Origin: Flavobacteriia bacterium
GTDB taxonomy: Bacteria; Bacteroidota; Bacteroidia; Flavobacteriales_D; Crocinitomicaceae
Length of the DNA stretch: 64,000 bases
Direction of reading: 5' to 3'
Assembly: GCA_009924735.1 (NCBI GenBank)
Contig: RFQZ01000001.1
Location: 1 to 64,000 of the forward strand
In this document: positions 57,329 to 64,000 of the stretch, in pieces
Layout of the letters: every line of letters starts with the position of its first letter
Numbering within the stretch: the stretch's first letter is position 1
Translations under genes and position numbers: made by a program
The notes under the pieces: model-generated
Databases searched by the model: none
Told to the model about the DNA's origin: nothing
Seen by the model: the letters and a program-made list of their open reading frames with translations, nothing else

Positions 57329-58048
57329 TTACTTCTTTTTACGTTTCGGTACCATTGGTTTTCCTGCTGCTGCATTGGCACCTGACCCTGCTGATACGCC
57401 TACATTTGGAGAAAGGTCTCTTTTTCCATAGACTTCTCCTCTACAAATCCAAACTTTAATTCCAAGACGACCATAGGTTGTATGTGCTTCTGAAATTGCA
57501 TAATCGATGTCTGCTCTGAAAGTATGTAAAGGCGTTCTACCATCTTTATACATTTCTGAACGTGCCATTTCAGCACCATTCAAACGACCAGAGATTTTTA
57601 TTTTAATTCCTTCAGCGCCCATTCTCATGGTACCGGAGATAGCCATCTTGATGGCACGACGGAAAGAAATTCTCGCTTCCAATTGGCGCGCAACTGCGTC
57701 AGCCACAAGTCTGGCATCCAATTCAGGACGTTTTACTTCAAAGATGTTAATTTGAATTTCCTTTTTGGTCAATTGTTTTAACTCTTCTTTCAACTTATCC
57801 ACTTCTTGTCCACCTTTTCCGATGATGACACCTGGACGAGCAGTATTGATGGTAACAGTAACCAATTTGAAGGTACGTTCAATGATTACTTTTGCAATGC
57901 TAGCTTTGGCAAGACGCGCAAAAAGATATTTTCTAATTTGATCGTCTTCAATGATTTTATCTTTGTAATCATTACCGCCATACCAATTGGATTCCCATCC
58001 GTGGATGTAACCTAATCTATTACCTATTGGATTTGTTTTTTGTCCCAT
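57329..58048 (-). CDS. rpsC: 30S ribosomal protein S3
   Basis: S3 lines the mRNA entry site and has helicase-related roles with S4 and S5. The 239-residue protein has the KH domain '[21 protein letters not shown]', cited for V-I-I-G-K-G-G, and '[22 protein letters not shown]', cited for [10 protein letters not shown]. The C-terminus is basic. It lies between rplV and rplP. Confidence 0.97.
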   Translation of the reverse strand: MGQKTNPIGNRLGYIHGWESNWYGGNDYKDKIIEDDQIRKYLFARLAKASIAKVIIERTFKLVTVTINTARPGVIIGKGGQEVDKLKEELKQLTKKEIQINIFEVKRPELDARLVADAVARQLEARISFRRAIKMAISGTMRMGAEGIKIKISGRLNGAEMARSEMYKDGRTPLHTFRADIDYAISEAHTTYGRLGIKVWICRGEVYGKRDLSPNVGVSAGSGANAAAGKPMVPKRKKK

Positions 58049-58056
58049 GCTTATTC

Positions 58057-58452
58057 TTATTTTACTCCGTCAACGACAATCGTAACGTGGTTTGATCTTT
58101 TTCTAATTCTATGTGCTCTACCTTGAGGCGCTGGTTGTATTCTTTTTAACATTGGACCTCCACCTACTTCGATAGACTTCACAAAAAGTTGTTCTTGGCT
58201 TACATCAGCACCTTCGTTTTTCTGTTCCCAATTTGAGATCGCAGAACGTAGTAATTTTTCCAATCCAACAGAAGCGAATTTTGAATTGTGGGTCAATATA
58301 TTGAGTGCTTTATTCACTTCAATCCCACGAATCAAATCTGCAACCAACCGCATTTTACGCGGGGAGATTGGAGAGTCATTCAAATGCGCGATGGCAATTT
58401 GTTTCTTGTCTGCTTTAAGCTGTTCGGCCATTAATCTTTTTCTAGCACCCAT
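58057..58452 (-). CDS. rplV: 50S ribosomal protein L22
   Basis: L22 sends a long loop into the exit tunnel. The 131-residue protein has '[20 protein letters not shown]' at the start of the fold and the tunnel loop '[20 protein letters not shown]' with '[11 protein letters not shown]' after it. It lies between rpsS and rpsC. Confidence 0.97.
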   Translation of the reverse strand: MGARKRLMAEQLKADKKQIAIAHLNDSPISPRKMRLVADLIRGIEVNKALNILTHNSKFASVGLEKLLRSAISNWEQKNEGADVSQEQLFVKSIEVGGGPMLKRIQPAPQGRAHRIRKRSNHVTIVVDGVK

Positions 58453-58466
58453 GACTTATAATTTAC

Positions 58467-58745
58467 TTATCTTTTTTTATCTTTTTTATTCGCACCGTGT
58501 CCTCTATAGTTTCGTGTAGGGGAGAACTCGCCTAGTTTATGACCTACCATGTTTTCGGTAACAAAAACTGGAATAAACTTATGTCCATTGTGCACCGCGA
58601 ATGTCATTCCTACGAAATCCGGTGTAATGGTTGAGGCACGAGACCAAGTTTTGATAACAGATTTGCTATTTGCTGCTTGTGCATCATCCACACGTTTCAT
58701 TAATTTATAATGAACAAAAGGCGGTTTTTTTAATGATCGACTCAT
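58467..58745 (-). CDS. rpsS: 30S ribosomal protein S19
   Basis: S19 sits in the 30S head with S13. The 92-residue protein begins '[19 protein letters not shown]' and has the family signature '[19 protein letters not shown]'. It lies between rplB and rplV. Confidence 0.97.
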   Translation of the reverse strand: MSRSLKKPPFVHYKLMKRVDDAQAANSKSVIKTWSRASTITPDFVGMTFAVHNGHKFIPVFVTENMVGHKLGEFSPTRNYRGHGANKKDKKR

Positions 58746-58754
58746 AATATCACT

Positions 58755-59579
58755 CTATTTTTTTCTTCTTTCAATTATCAAATTATTAGAATACTTGGTT
58801 TTAGACCTTGTTTTGTATCCTTTCGCTGGCATGCCGTTTCGAGACCTCGGGTGACCTCCGGAATTTCTTCCTTCCCCTCCACCCATTGGGTGATCCACTG
58901 GATTCATAACTACACCACGTACACGTGGGCGACGACCTAACCATCTTGAGCGACCTGCTTTACCAGAACGAACCAAGTTGTGTTCAGCATTGGAAACCGT
59001 TCCGATGGTAGCCAAACAAGTGGTTAAAATCATACGTGTTTCACTGGAAGGCATTTTGATGATTGCGTAGGCTCCATCTCGTGCGTTAAGTTGACCGTAA
59101 CAACCGGCGCCTCTTGCGATGGCTCCACCACGACCTGGCATCAATTCGATGTTGTGAATAACGGTTCCTAAAGGAATGTCAGACAAATACATTGTGTTAC
59201 CGATGTTAGGTGTTGCAGTTTTCCCTGAAACTACTGTATCTCCCACTTTCAATCCTGTTGGCGCAATCATATAACGTTTCTCACCATCTGCATAAAACAA
59301 AAGGGCGATGTTCGCGGTACGATTTGGATCATACTCGATTGTTTTTACGGTTGCCGGGATGTCAAATTTATTACGTTTGAAATCGATGACACGGTATTTT
59401 TGCTTGTGTCCTCCCCCTACATAACGCATGGTCATACGTCCATCATTGTTACGTCCACCGGAACGTGTACCTCCTTTAACCAAACTTTTCTCTGGTGTTG
59501 AAGTTGTAATACCGGACATGTCCATCGCCACTTTATGGCGTTGTCCTGGGGTAATTGGTTTAAACTTTTTTAAGCTCAT
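58755..59579 (-). CDS. rplB: 50S ribosomal protein L2
   Basis: L2 is needed for peptidyl transfer and subunit joining. The 274-residue protein has '[20 protein letters not shown]', the central SH3-like barrel, and the C-terminal '[20 protein letters not shown]' that includes the His important for activity. It lies between rplW and rpsS. Confidence 0.98.
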   Translation of the reverse strand: MSLKKFKPITPGQRHKVAMDMSGITTSTPEKSLVKGGTRSGGRNNDGRMTMRYVGGGHKQKYRVIDFKRNKFDIPATVKTIEYDPNRTANIALLFYADGEKRYMIAPTGLKVGDTVVSGKTATPNIGNTMYLSDIPLGTVIHNIELMPGRGGAIARGAGCYGQLNARDGAYAIIKMPSSETRMILTTCLATIGTVSNAEHNLVRSGKAGRSRWLGRRPRVRGVVMNPVDHPMGGGEGRNSGGHPRSRNGMPAKGYKTRSKTKYSNNLIIERRKK

Positions 59580-59586
59580 CGTTCAA

Positions 59587-59883
59587 TTAATAGTTGTTAA
59601 ACAAATCAATGGTTTCACCTTCTTTTACAGTAACCACCGCTTTTTTCCATTGTTTGCTTTTTTGCTCAACAATGCCTTTATTGGTATATTTAGATGAAGA
59701 AACGCCACCACCATACATTTGGGTGCGTACATCCGTTACATGTACACTGTACATTTCTTCTATCGCTTTTTTAATTTCGATTTTATTAGCCTTTTTATGT
59801 ACTTCGAAGGTAAATGCGTTTCTTGTTTCAGAAGCGAAAGTGGCCTTTTCAGTAATAATAGGTTTTTTGATAATTCCTTCCAT
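59587..59883 (-). CDS. rplW: 50S ribosomal protein L23
   Basis: L23 is the docking site for trigger factor and SRP at the tunnel exit. The 98-residue protein shows 'IIKKPIITEKATFASETRNAF', cited for I-I-T-E-K-A-T, and 'NKIEIKKAIEEMYSVHVTDV'. It lies between rplD and rplB. Confidence 0.96.
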   Translation of the reverse strand: MEGIIKKPIITEKATFASETRNAFTFEVHKKANKIEIKKAIEEMYSVHVTDVRTQMYGGGVSSSKYTNKGIVEQKSKQWKKAVVTVKEGETIDLFNNY

Positions 59884-59889
59884 CTCTAA

Positions 59890-60516
59890 TTAATTTAGTA
59901 TCTCTTCAATTCGCTCGATGGCGTTTTGGGTTAATATTACTTTTTTCGCATTCAACACATCGTAAGTATTAAAAGAGTCAGTTGTTACCACTTTCACCTT
60001 TTTCAAATTTCTTGAGGCTAAATAAACATTGTCATTTTTTTCACCCATGATCAATAGAACTTTTTGATTTTCAAGCGACATGGATTGAATAAGGGTTACA
60101 AAATCTTTGGTTTTGATGGCATCAAACTTCAAGTCTTCCATTACCACGATTGCGTCATTTTTAGCTTGAAAGGAGAACGCGGATTTACGTGCCAACCTTT
60201 TTAACTTAACATTGAGTTTGAAGTGATAATTTCTTGGTCTTGGTCCGAAAATTCTACCACCACCCACTCTTGTACCTGATTTCACACTACCTGCACGCGC
60301 TCCACCTGTACCTTTTTGTTTTTTAATTTTACGAGTTGACCCAGAGATCTCGGCACGTTCTTTTGATTTGTGCGTGCCTTGACGACGGTTTGCTAAATGT
60401 TGTTTAACATCTAAATAAATCGCGTGGTTATTTGGCTCAATTCCAAAAATTGCATCCGATAGATTGGCAGATTCTGCTGTAGCCGTACCGTTAATGTTAT
60501 ATATTTTTGTTTCCAT
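59890..60516 (-). CDS. rplD: 50S ribosomal protein L4
   Basis: L4 extends into the exit tunnel and, in E. coli, also regulates the S10 operon. The 208-residue protein has 'ANRRQGTHKSKERAEISGSTRKI', cited for R-R-Q-G-T-H-K-S-K, and the tunnel loop 'KQKGTGGARAGSVKSGTRVG' with 'GRIFGPRPRNY'. Its start overlaps the rplC stop by one base (TAATG). Confidence 0.97.
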   Translation of the reverse strand: METKIYNINGTATAESANLSDAIFGIEPNNHAIYLDVKQHLANRRQGTHKSKERAEISGSTRKIKKQKGTGGARAGSVKSGTRVGGGRIFGPRPRNYHFKLNVKLKRLARKSAFSFQAKNDAIVVMEDLKFDAIKTKDFVTLIQSMSLENQKVLLIMGEKNDNVYLASRNLKKVKVVTTDSFNTYDVLNAKKVILTQNAIERIEEILN

Positions 60517-61130
60517 TACTTCTTGATTGTTACCATAGAACCATTCGCACCAGGAATGGACCCTTTAATTATCAAAACATTTCGATCTACCATCACCTTT
60601 AGAATTTCTAAATTGGATTGCAATCTTCTTTTGTTACCCATTTGGCCCGCCATTCTCATTCCTTTGAATACGCGTGCTGGATAAGAACAAGCTCCGATTG
60701 AACCTGGTGCACGCAAACGGTTGTGTTGACCATGTGTTGCTTGTCCAACCCCACCAAATCCGTGTCTTCTTACTACCCCTTGAAATCCTTTTCCTTTGGT
60801 AGTACCAACCACGTCTACGAAATCCCCTTCTTCAAAAAGCGTCACGGTAATTTCGTCGCCTAAGTTCAAATTTTCAAATCCGTTAAATTCCACCAACTTG
60901 GTTTTTGGGGTGGTATCTGCTTTTTTGAAATGGCCTTTAAGTGCGTTCGGGGTGTTTTTCTCTTTACGATTTCCAAACCCAATTTGAACGGCTTCGTAAC
61001 CATCTCTGTCCGTCGTTTTTACTTGTGTAACAACGCAGGGACCAGCTTCAATAAGCGTGCATGGTAAAGATTTACCCTCGGCACTGAAGATGCTAGTCAT
61101 TCCGATTTTTCGACCAATTAATCCTGGCAT
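60516..61130 (-). CDS. rplC: 50S ribosomal protein L3
   Basis: L3 is one of the first 50S assembly proteins. The 204-residue protein has '[20 protein letters not shown]', '[19 protein letters not shown]', and '[20 protein letters not shown]' followed by '[13 protein letters not shown]'. The loop reaches the peptidyl-transferase centre. It lies 22 bases after rpsJ. Confidence 0.97.
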   Translation of the reverse strand: MPGLIGRKIGMTSIFSAEGKSLPCTLIEAGPCVVTQVKTTDRDGYEAVQIGFGNRKEKNTPNALKGHFKKADTTPKTKLVEFNGFENLNLGDEITVTLFEEGDFVDVVGTTKGKGFQGVVRRHGFGGVGQATHGQHNRLRAPGSIGACSYPARVFKGMRMAGQMGNKRRLQSNLEILKVMVDRNVLIIKGSIPGANGSMVTIKK

Positions 61131-61152
61131 AGCTATTTATTTAATCTAATTA

Positions 61153-61458
61153 TTATACTTTAATTTCAACATCCACTCCACTTGGCAATTCCAATTTCAT
61201 CAACGCATCGACGGTTTTAGAGGAGCTGCTGTAGATATCCAACAATCTTTTGTAAGAACACAATTCGAATTGTTCCCTTGCCTTTTTGTTAACGTGAGGC
61301 GAGCGAAGAACGGTGTAAATTCTTTTGTGTGTAGGAAGTGGAATGGGACCACTCACAACAGCACCGGTAGATTTCACCGTTTTTACGATTTTCTCAGCAG
61401 ATTTATCTACCAAATTGTGATCGTACGATTTTAATTTTATTCTAATTTTTTGGCTCAT
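61153..61458 (-). CDS. rpsJ: 30S ribosomal protein S10
   Basis: S10 (NusE) works in the 30S head and in antitermination. The 101-residue protein has '[20 protein letters not shown]', '[20 protein letters not shown]' and '[21 protein letters not shown]'-type signature (cited for [11 protein letters not shown]). It directly follows fusA; no tuf gene lies between, as is usual in Bacteroidota. Confidence 0.97.
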   Translation of the reverse strand: MSQKIRIKLKSYDHNLVDKSAEKIVKTVKSTGAVVSGPIPLPTHKRIYTVLRSPHVNKKAREQFELCSYKRLLDIYSSSSKTVDALMKLELPSGVDVEIKV

Positions 61459-61469
61459 TTCCTATAAAT

Positions 61470-63578
61470 TTATGCGGATACTTTTTTTCCGTTAATTTTC
61501 GTAATCACTTCATCTGCAACATTCTTCGGTGCTTCTGCATAATGGGAGAATTCCATTGAAGAGTTGGCACGGCCAGAGGTAATGGTTCTTAGCTGGGTAA
61601 CATATCCAAACATTTCAGATAAAGGAACATCTGCTTTAAGTACTTTTGCTCCATTTCTGTCATCCATTCCTTTCATCATACCACGACGACGGTTTAAGTC
61701 TCCTACAACGTCACCCATGTTTTCTTCAGGGGTTACAACTTCTAGGTTCATGATCGGTTCAAGAAGAATGGGTCTACACAATTTCAAAGCTGCTCTGTAA
61801 GCCATTTTCGCACAAAGTTCGAAAGACAATGAGTCTGAATCGACTGCATGGAAGGATCCATCTAACAATTCAACGCGCATCGCTTCCAAAGGAAATCCTG
61901 CCAAAACTCCGTTTTTCATTGATTCTTTGAAACCTTTCTCTACGGATGGAACAAATTCACGAGGAATGTTACCACCTTTGATGCTATTGACAAATTCAAG
62001 TCCTTTCTTCGTTTCATCGGTTTGTGGAGAAATTTTAACCAAGATGTCGGCAAATTTACCTCTACCACCGGTTTGTTTCTTGTAAACCTCTCTGTGTTCA
62101 GTATCTGCGCTGATGTCTTCACGGTAAGCAACCTGCGGTGCACCTTGACTTACTTCAACCCTAAACTCTCTTTTCAAACGATCCACAATGATTTCAAGGT
62201 GAAGCTCACCCATACCTGAGATAATGGTTTGTCCGGTTTCTTCATCTGTATTCACACGGAAAGTTGGATCTTCCTCAGAAAGTTTAGACAAAGCAATGGA
62301 CAATCTATCAGTATCTGCTTGCGTTTTAGGCTCAATCGCCAATCCAATTACTGGATCTGGGAAATCCATAGATTCTAGGATGATCGGTGCATTTTCTGCA
62401 CAAAGCGTATCTCCTGTTTTGATGTCTTTAAATCCAACTACCGCACCAATGTCACCCGCACCCAATTCAGGGATTTGGTTTTGTTTGTTTGCGTGCATTT
62501 GGAAGATTCGAGAAATTCTTTCTTTATTCTCAGAACGTGTATTAAGAACATAAGATCCTGCAACAAGGTTACCCGAGTAGGCACGGATGAAACACAACCT
62601 TCCTACAAAAGGATCGGTTGCAATTTTAAATGCAAGTGCAGAAAAAGGCTCTTCTACTGATGGTTGACGTGTTACTTCCTCATCCGTTTTAGGATTGATT
62701 CCAGTGATACCTTCCACATCCATCGGCGAGGGCAAAAGTTCCATCACCATGTCCAACATGGATTGAACGCCTTTGTTCTTGAAGGAAGAACCACACATCA
62801 TTGGAACTACTTTACCTGAAATTACAGCTTGACGCAAGGCATTTAAGATTTCTCTTTCGGTAAGTGAATTCTCATCTTCGAAAAATTTCTCCATCAAAGT
62901 CTCATCAAATTCAGCAACCGCCTCAAGTAATTCACTTCTCAATTTTCTAGCTTCGTCGATGATATCTGCTGGAATTTCAACTTCTTTATAAGTCATCCCA
63001 TAATCTTCTTCATTCCAAACGATTCCCTTGAAATTGATCAAATCAACCACTCCTTTAAAATTGTCTTCATCACCTATGTTGATTTGCAATGGTAAAGCAT
63101 GGCTTCCAAGCATGTCGCGAACTTGTTGACAAACTTTTAGAAAATCTGCACCTTGACGGTCCATTTTGTTCACAAAACCAATTCGGGGTACATTGTAATT
63201 GTTTGCCAATCTCCAGTTGGTTTCAGATTGCGGTTCAACACCATCTACAGCCGAAAACAAGAAAACCAAACCATCAAGTACACGAAGAGACCGATTCACT
63301 TCAACTGTAAAGTCAACGTGTCCTGGGGTATCAATAATGTTGATATGGTATTCTTGACCACGGTACATCCAATTTAGGGTTGTAGCCGCAGAGGTAATGG
63401 TAATTCCACGCTCTTGTTCTTGTTCCATCCAGTCCATGGTAGCAGCACCATCGTGAACTTCACCAATTTTATGATTTACCCCACCATAGAACAAAATTCG
63501 TTCTGTAGTTGTGGTTTTCCCTGCATCAATATGAGCAGCAATTCCAATGTTTCGTGTAAACTTAAGATCTCGTGCCAT
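61470..63578 (-). CDS. fusA: Translation elongation factor G
   Basis: EF-G is the GTPase that drives ribosomal translocation. The 702-residue protein has the P-loop '[20 protein letters not shown]', switch II '[12 protein letters not shown]', the guanine motif '[11 protein letters not shown]', and domains II-V with '[17 protein letters not shown]' and the C-terminal '[17 protein letters not shown]'. It lies between rpsG and rpsJ, in the standard str order. Confidence 0.98.
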   Translation of the reverse strand: MARDLKFTRNIGIAAHIDAGKTTTTERILFYGGVNHKIGEVHDGAATMDWMEQEQERGITITSAATTLNWMYRGQEYHINIIDTPGHVDFTVEVNRSLRVLDGLVFLFSAVDGVEPQSETNWRLANNYNVPRIGFVNKMDRQGADFLKVCQQVRDMLGSHALPLQINIGDEDNFKGVVDLINFKGIVWNEEDYGMTYKEVEIPADIIDEARKLRSELLEAVAEFDETLMEKFFEDENSLTEREILNALRQAVISGKVVPMMCGSSFKNKGVQSMLDMVMELLPSPMDVEGITGINPKTDEEVTRQPSVEEPFSALAFKIATDPFVGRLCFIRAYSGNLVAGSYVLNTRSENKERISRIFQMHANKQNQIPELGAGDIGAVVGFKDIKTGDTLCAENAPIILESMDFPDPVIGLAIEPKTQADTDRLSIALSKLSEEDPTFRVNTDEETGQTIISGMGELHLEIIVDRLKREFRVEVSQGAPQVAYREDISADTEHREVYKKQTGGRGKFADILVKISPQTDETKKGLEFVNSIKGGNIPREFVPSVEKGFKESMKNGVLAGFPLEAMRVELLDGSFHAVDSDSLSFELCAKMAYRAALKLCRPILLEPIMNLEVVTPEENMGDVVGDLNRRRGMMKGMDDRNGAKVLKADVPLSEMFGYVTQLRTITSGRANSSMEFSHYAEAPKNVADEVITKINGKKVSA

Positions 63579-63581
63579 GAT

Positions 63582-64000
63582 TTAAAATCTAAAATGTGAA
63601 AACGCTTTATTTGCTTCAGCCATCCTTATGGTATCTTCCTTCTTTTTAAAGGCTGCGCCTTCTTCTTTGGAAGCTGCAATAATTTCTGCTGCTAATTTTT
63701 GAGACATTGTCTTTTCGTTACGCTTGCGAGCATAACCTATCAACCATTTCATTGCAAGTGAAGCTTTTCTTTCTTCACGAACTGGGGTAGGAATTTGGAA
63801 GGTGGCACCTCCAACTCGGCGGCTTCTAACCTCAACACTTGGTGTTACATTTTCAAGTGCTTTTCTCCAAACTTCGATTCCTGCTTGGTCTTCAATTTTA
63901 CCATCGATTAATTCAATCGCATCGTAAAAAATTCTAAATGCTAAACTTTTCTTTCCGGAGTACATTAAGTTATTCACGAACTTCGTAACCATTTGTTCAT
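63582..64000 (-). CDS. rpsG: 30S ribosomal protein S7 (5' end outside the window)
   Basis: S7 starts assembly of the 30S head. About 139 C-terminal residues are visible. The frame stays open through the window edge, reading [10 protein letters not shown], which matches the internal '[12 protein letters not shown]' region of S7 rather than a start. So the ATG at 63990-63992 is internal and roughly 20 N-terminal residues are missing. Typical parts are '[20 protein letters not shown]', '[19 protein letters not shown]' and '[15 protein letters not shown]'. rpsL should follow outside the window. Confidence 0.96.
   Translation of the reverse strand, partial: EQMVTKFVNNLMYSGKKSLAFRIFYDAIELIDGKIEDQAGIEVWRKALENVTPSVEVRSRRVGGATFQIPTPVREERKASLAMKWLIGYARKRNEKTMSQKLAAEIIAASKEEGAAFKKKEDTIRMAEANKAFSHFRF

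Noticed and set aside
61459-61469. A missing tuf gene between fusA and rpsJ as a possible deletion
   Set aside because: Absence of tuf at this place is normal in Bacteroidota, where it lies elsewhere; the 11-base junction shows no scar.

Overview
The window is chromosomal DNA of a Bacteroidota bacterium, most likely a member of the Flavobacteriales (something near Fluviicola/Crocinitomicaceae is a guess from gene style, not a computed placement). The evidence is: three large secreted proteins with type IX secretion (T9SS) sorting tails (one type A, two type B 'gliding motility-associated' tails), many upstream sites matching the Bacteroidota -7 box TAnnTTTG, a tRNA-Leu(GAG) gene with a textbook TTTG-N19-TATCTTTG promoter, and an S10-spc-alpha ribosomal superoperon with no tuf between fusA and rpsJ. 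I see no insertion sequence, phage, CRISPR array, rRNA or clear pseudogene, and no gene-free stretch over 300 bases.

Layout. 1-3485: 5' part of a Crp/Fnr regulator with an FNR-like box upstream, then a 985-residue T9SS type A beta-propeller protein. 3574-8805: housekeeping genes (lipA, an OsmC protein, an RlmB-type rRNA methyltransferase, a YjjG-like HAD phosphatase, an unknown membrane protein, upp, a dicarboxylate/amino-acid symporter). 8948-12811: MFS transporter, tRNA-Leu, a DUF6089-like outer-membrane protein, adenosine deaminase and a small secreted protein. 12992-23470: two giant T9SS type B proteins, a SIMPL protein, a secreted phosphodiesterase/phosphatase-like protein, a lipoprotein, and a cysteine-rich three-gene set (18815-20526) that looks like envelope metal handling. 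23541-28636: a tetR-ABC-hlyD-tolC export operon whose ABC ATPase has lost almost every catalytic motif. 28803-33396: gltX-folB, a catalase-peroxidase with a signal peptide, and a 57-residue CxxC protein. 33399-43875: a surface glycan cluster (seven genes leftward, two rightward) with two flippases and two O-antigen ligase/polymerase-type proteins. 43897-47205: 3-hydroxybutyryl-CoA dehydrogenase, enolase and carA. 47311-64000: the leftward ribosomal superoperon from rpsG (cut by the window end) to rplQ, which carries an unusual acidic hexapeptide-repeat tail and ends at a strong terminator.

How the parts work together. The right third is the translation and transcription core (30 genes: ribosomal proteins, EF-G, SecY, IF-1, RNA polymerase alpha), followed by carA-eno from its own promoter. 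The centre builds an exported glycan: a DegT aminotransferase and a PglC-like phosphosugar transferase would make and prime the lipid-linked sugar, three glycosyltransferases extend it, and the flippases and polymerases/ligases move and join it. In related bacteria such glycans can anchor T9SS cargo, so a link to the three T9SS proteins in the left third is plausible but only inferred. Gene ends that face each other are packed very tightly, usually without a visible terminator.

The observations most worth a second look are the catalytically degenerate ABC protein in an otherwise complete tripartite export operon with a palindromic operator on its promoter; a 24-bp imperfect RNA hairpin at 15794-15880 whose G-U pairs favour the + strand; the Cys-rich trio; the exported KatG; and the rplQ repeat tail. 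All functions rest on reading motifs by eye; no database search was run.
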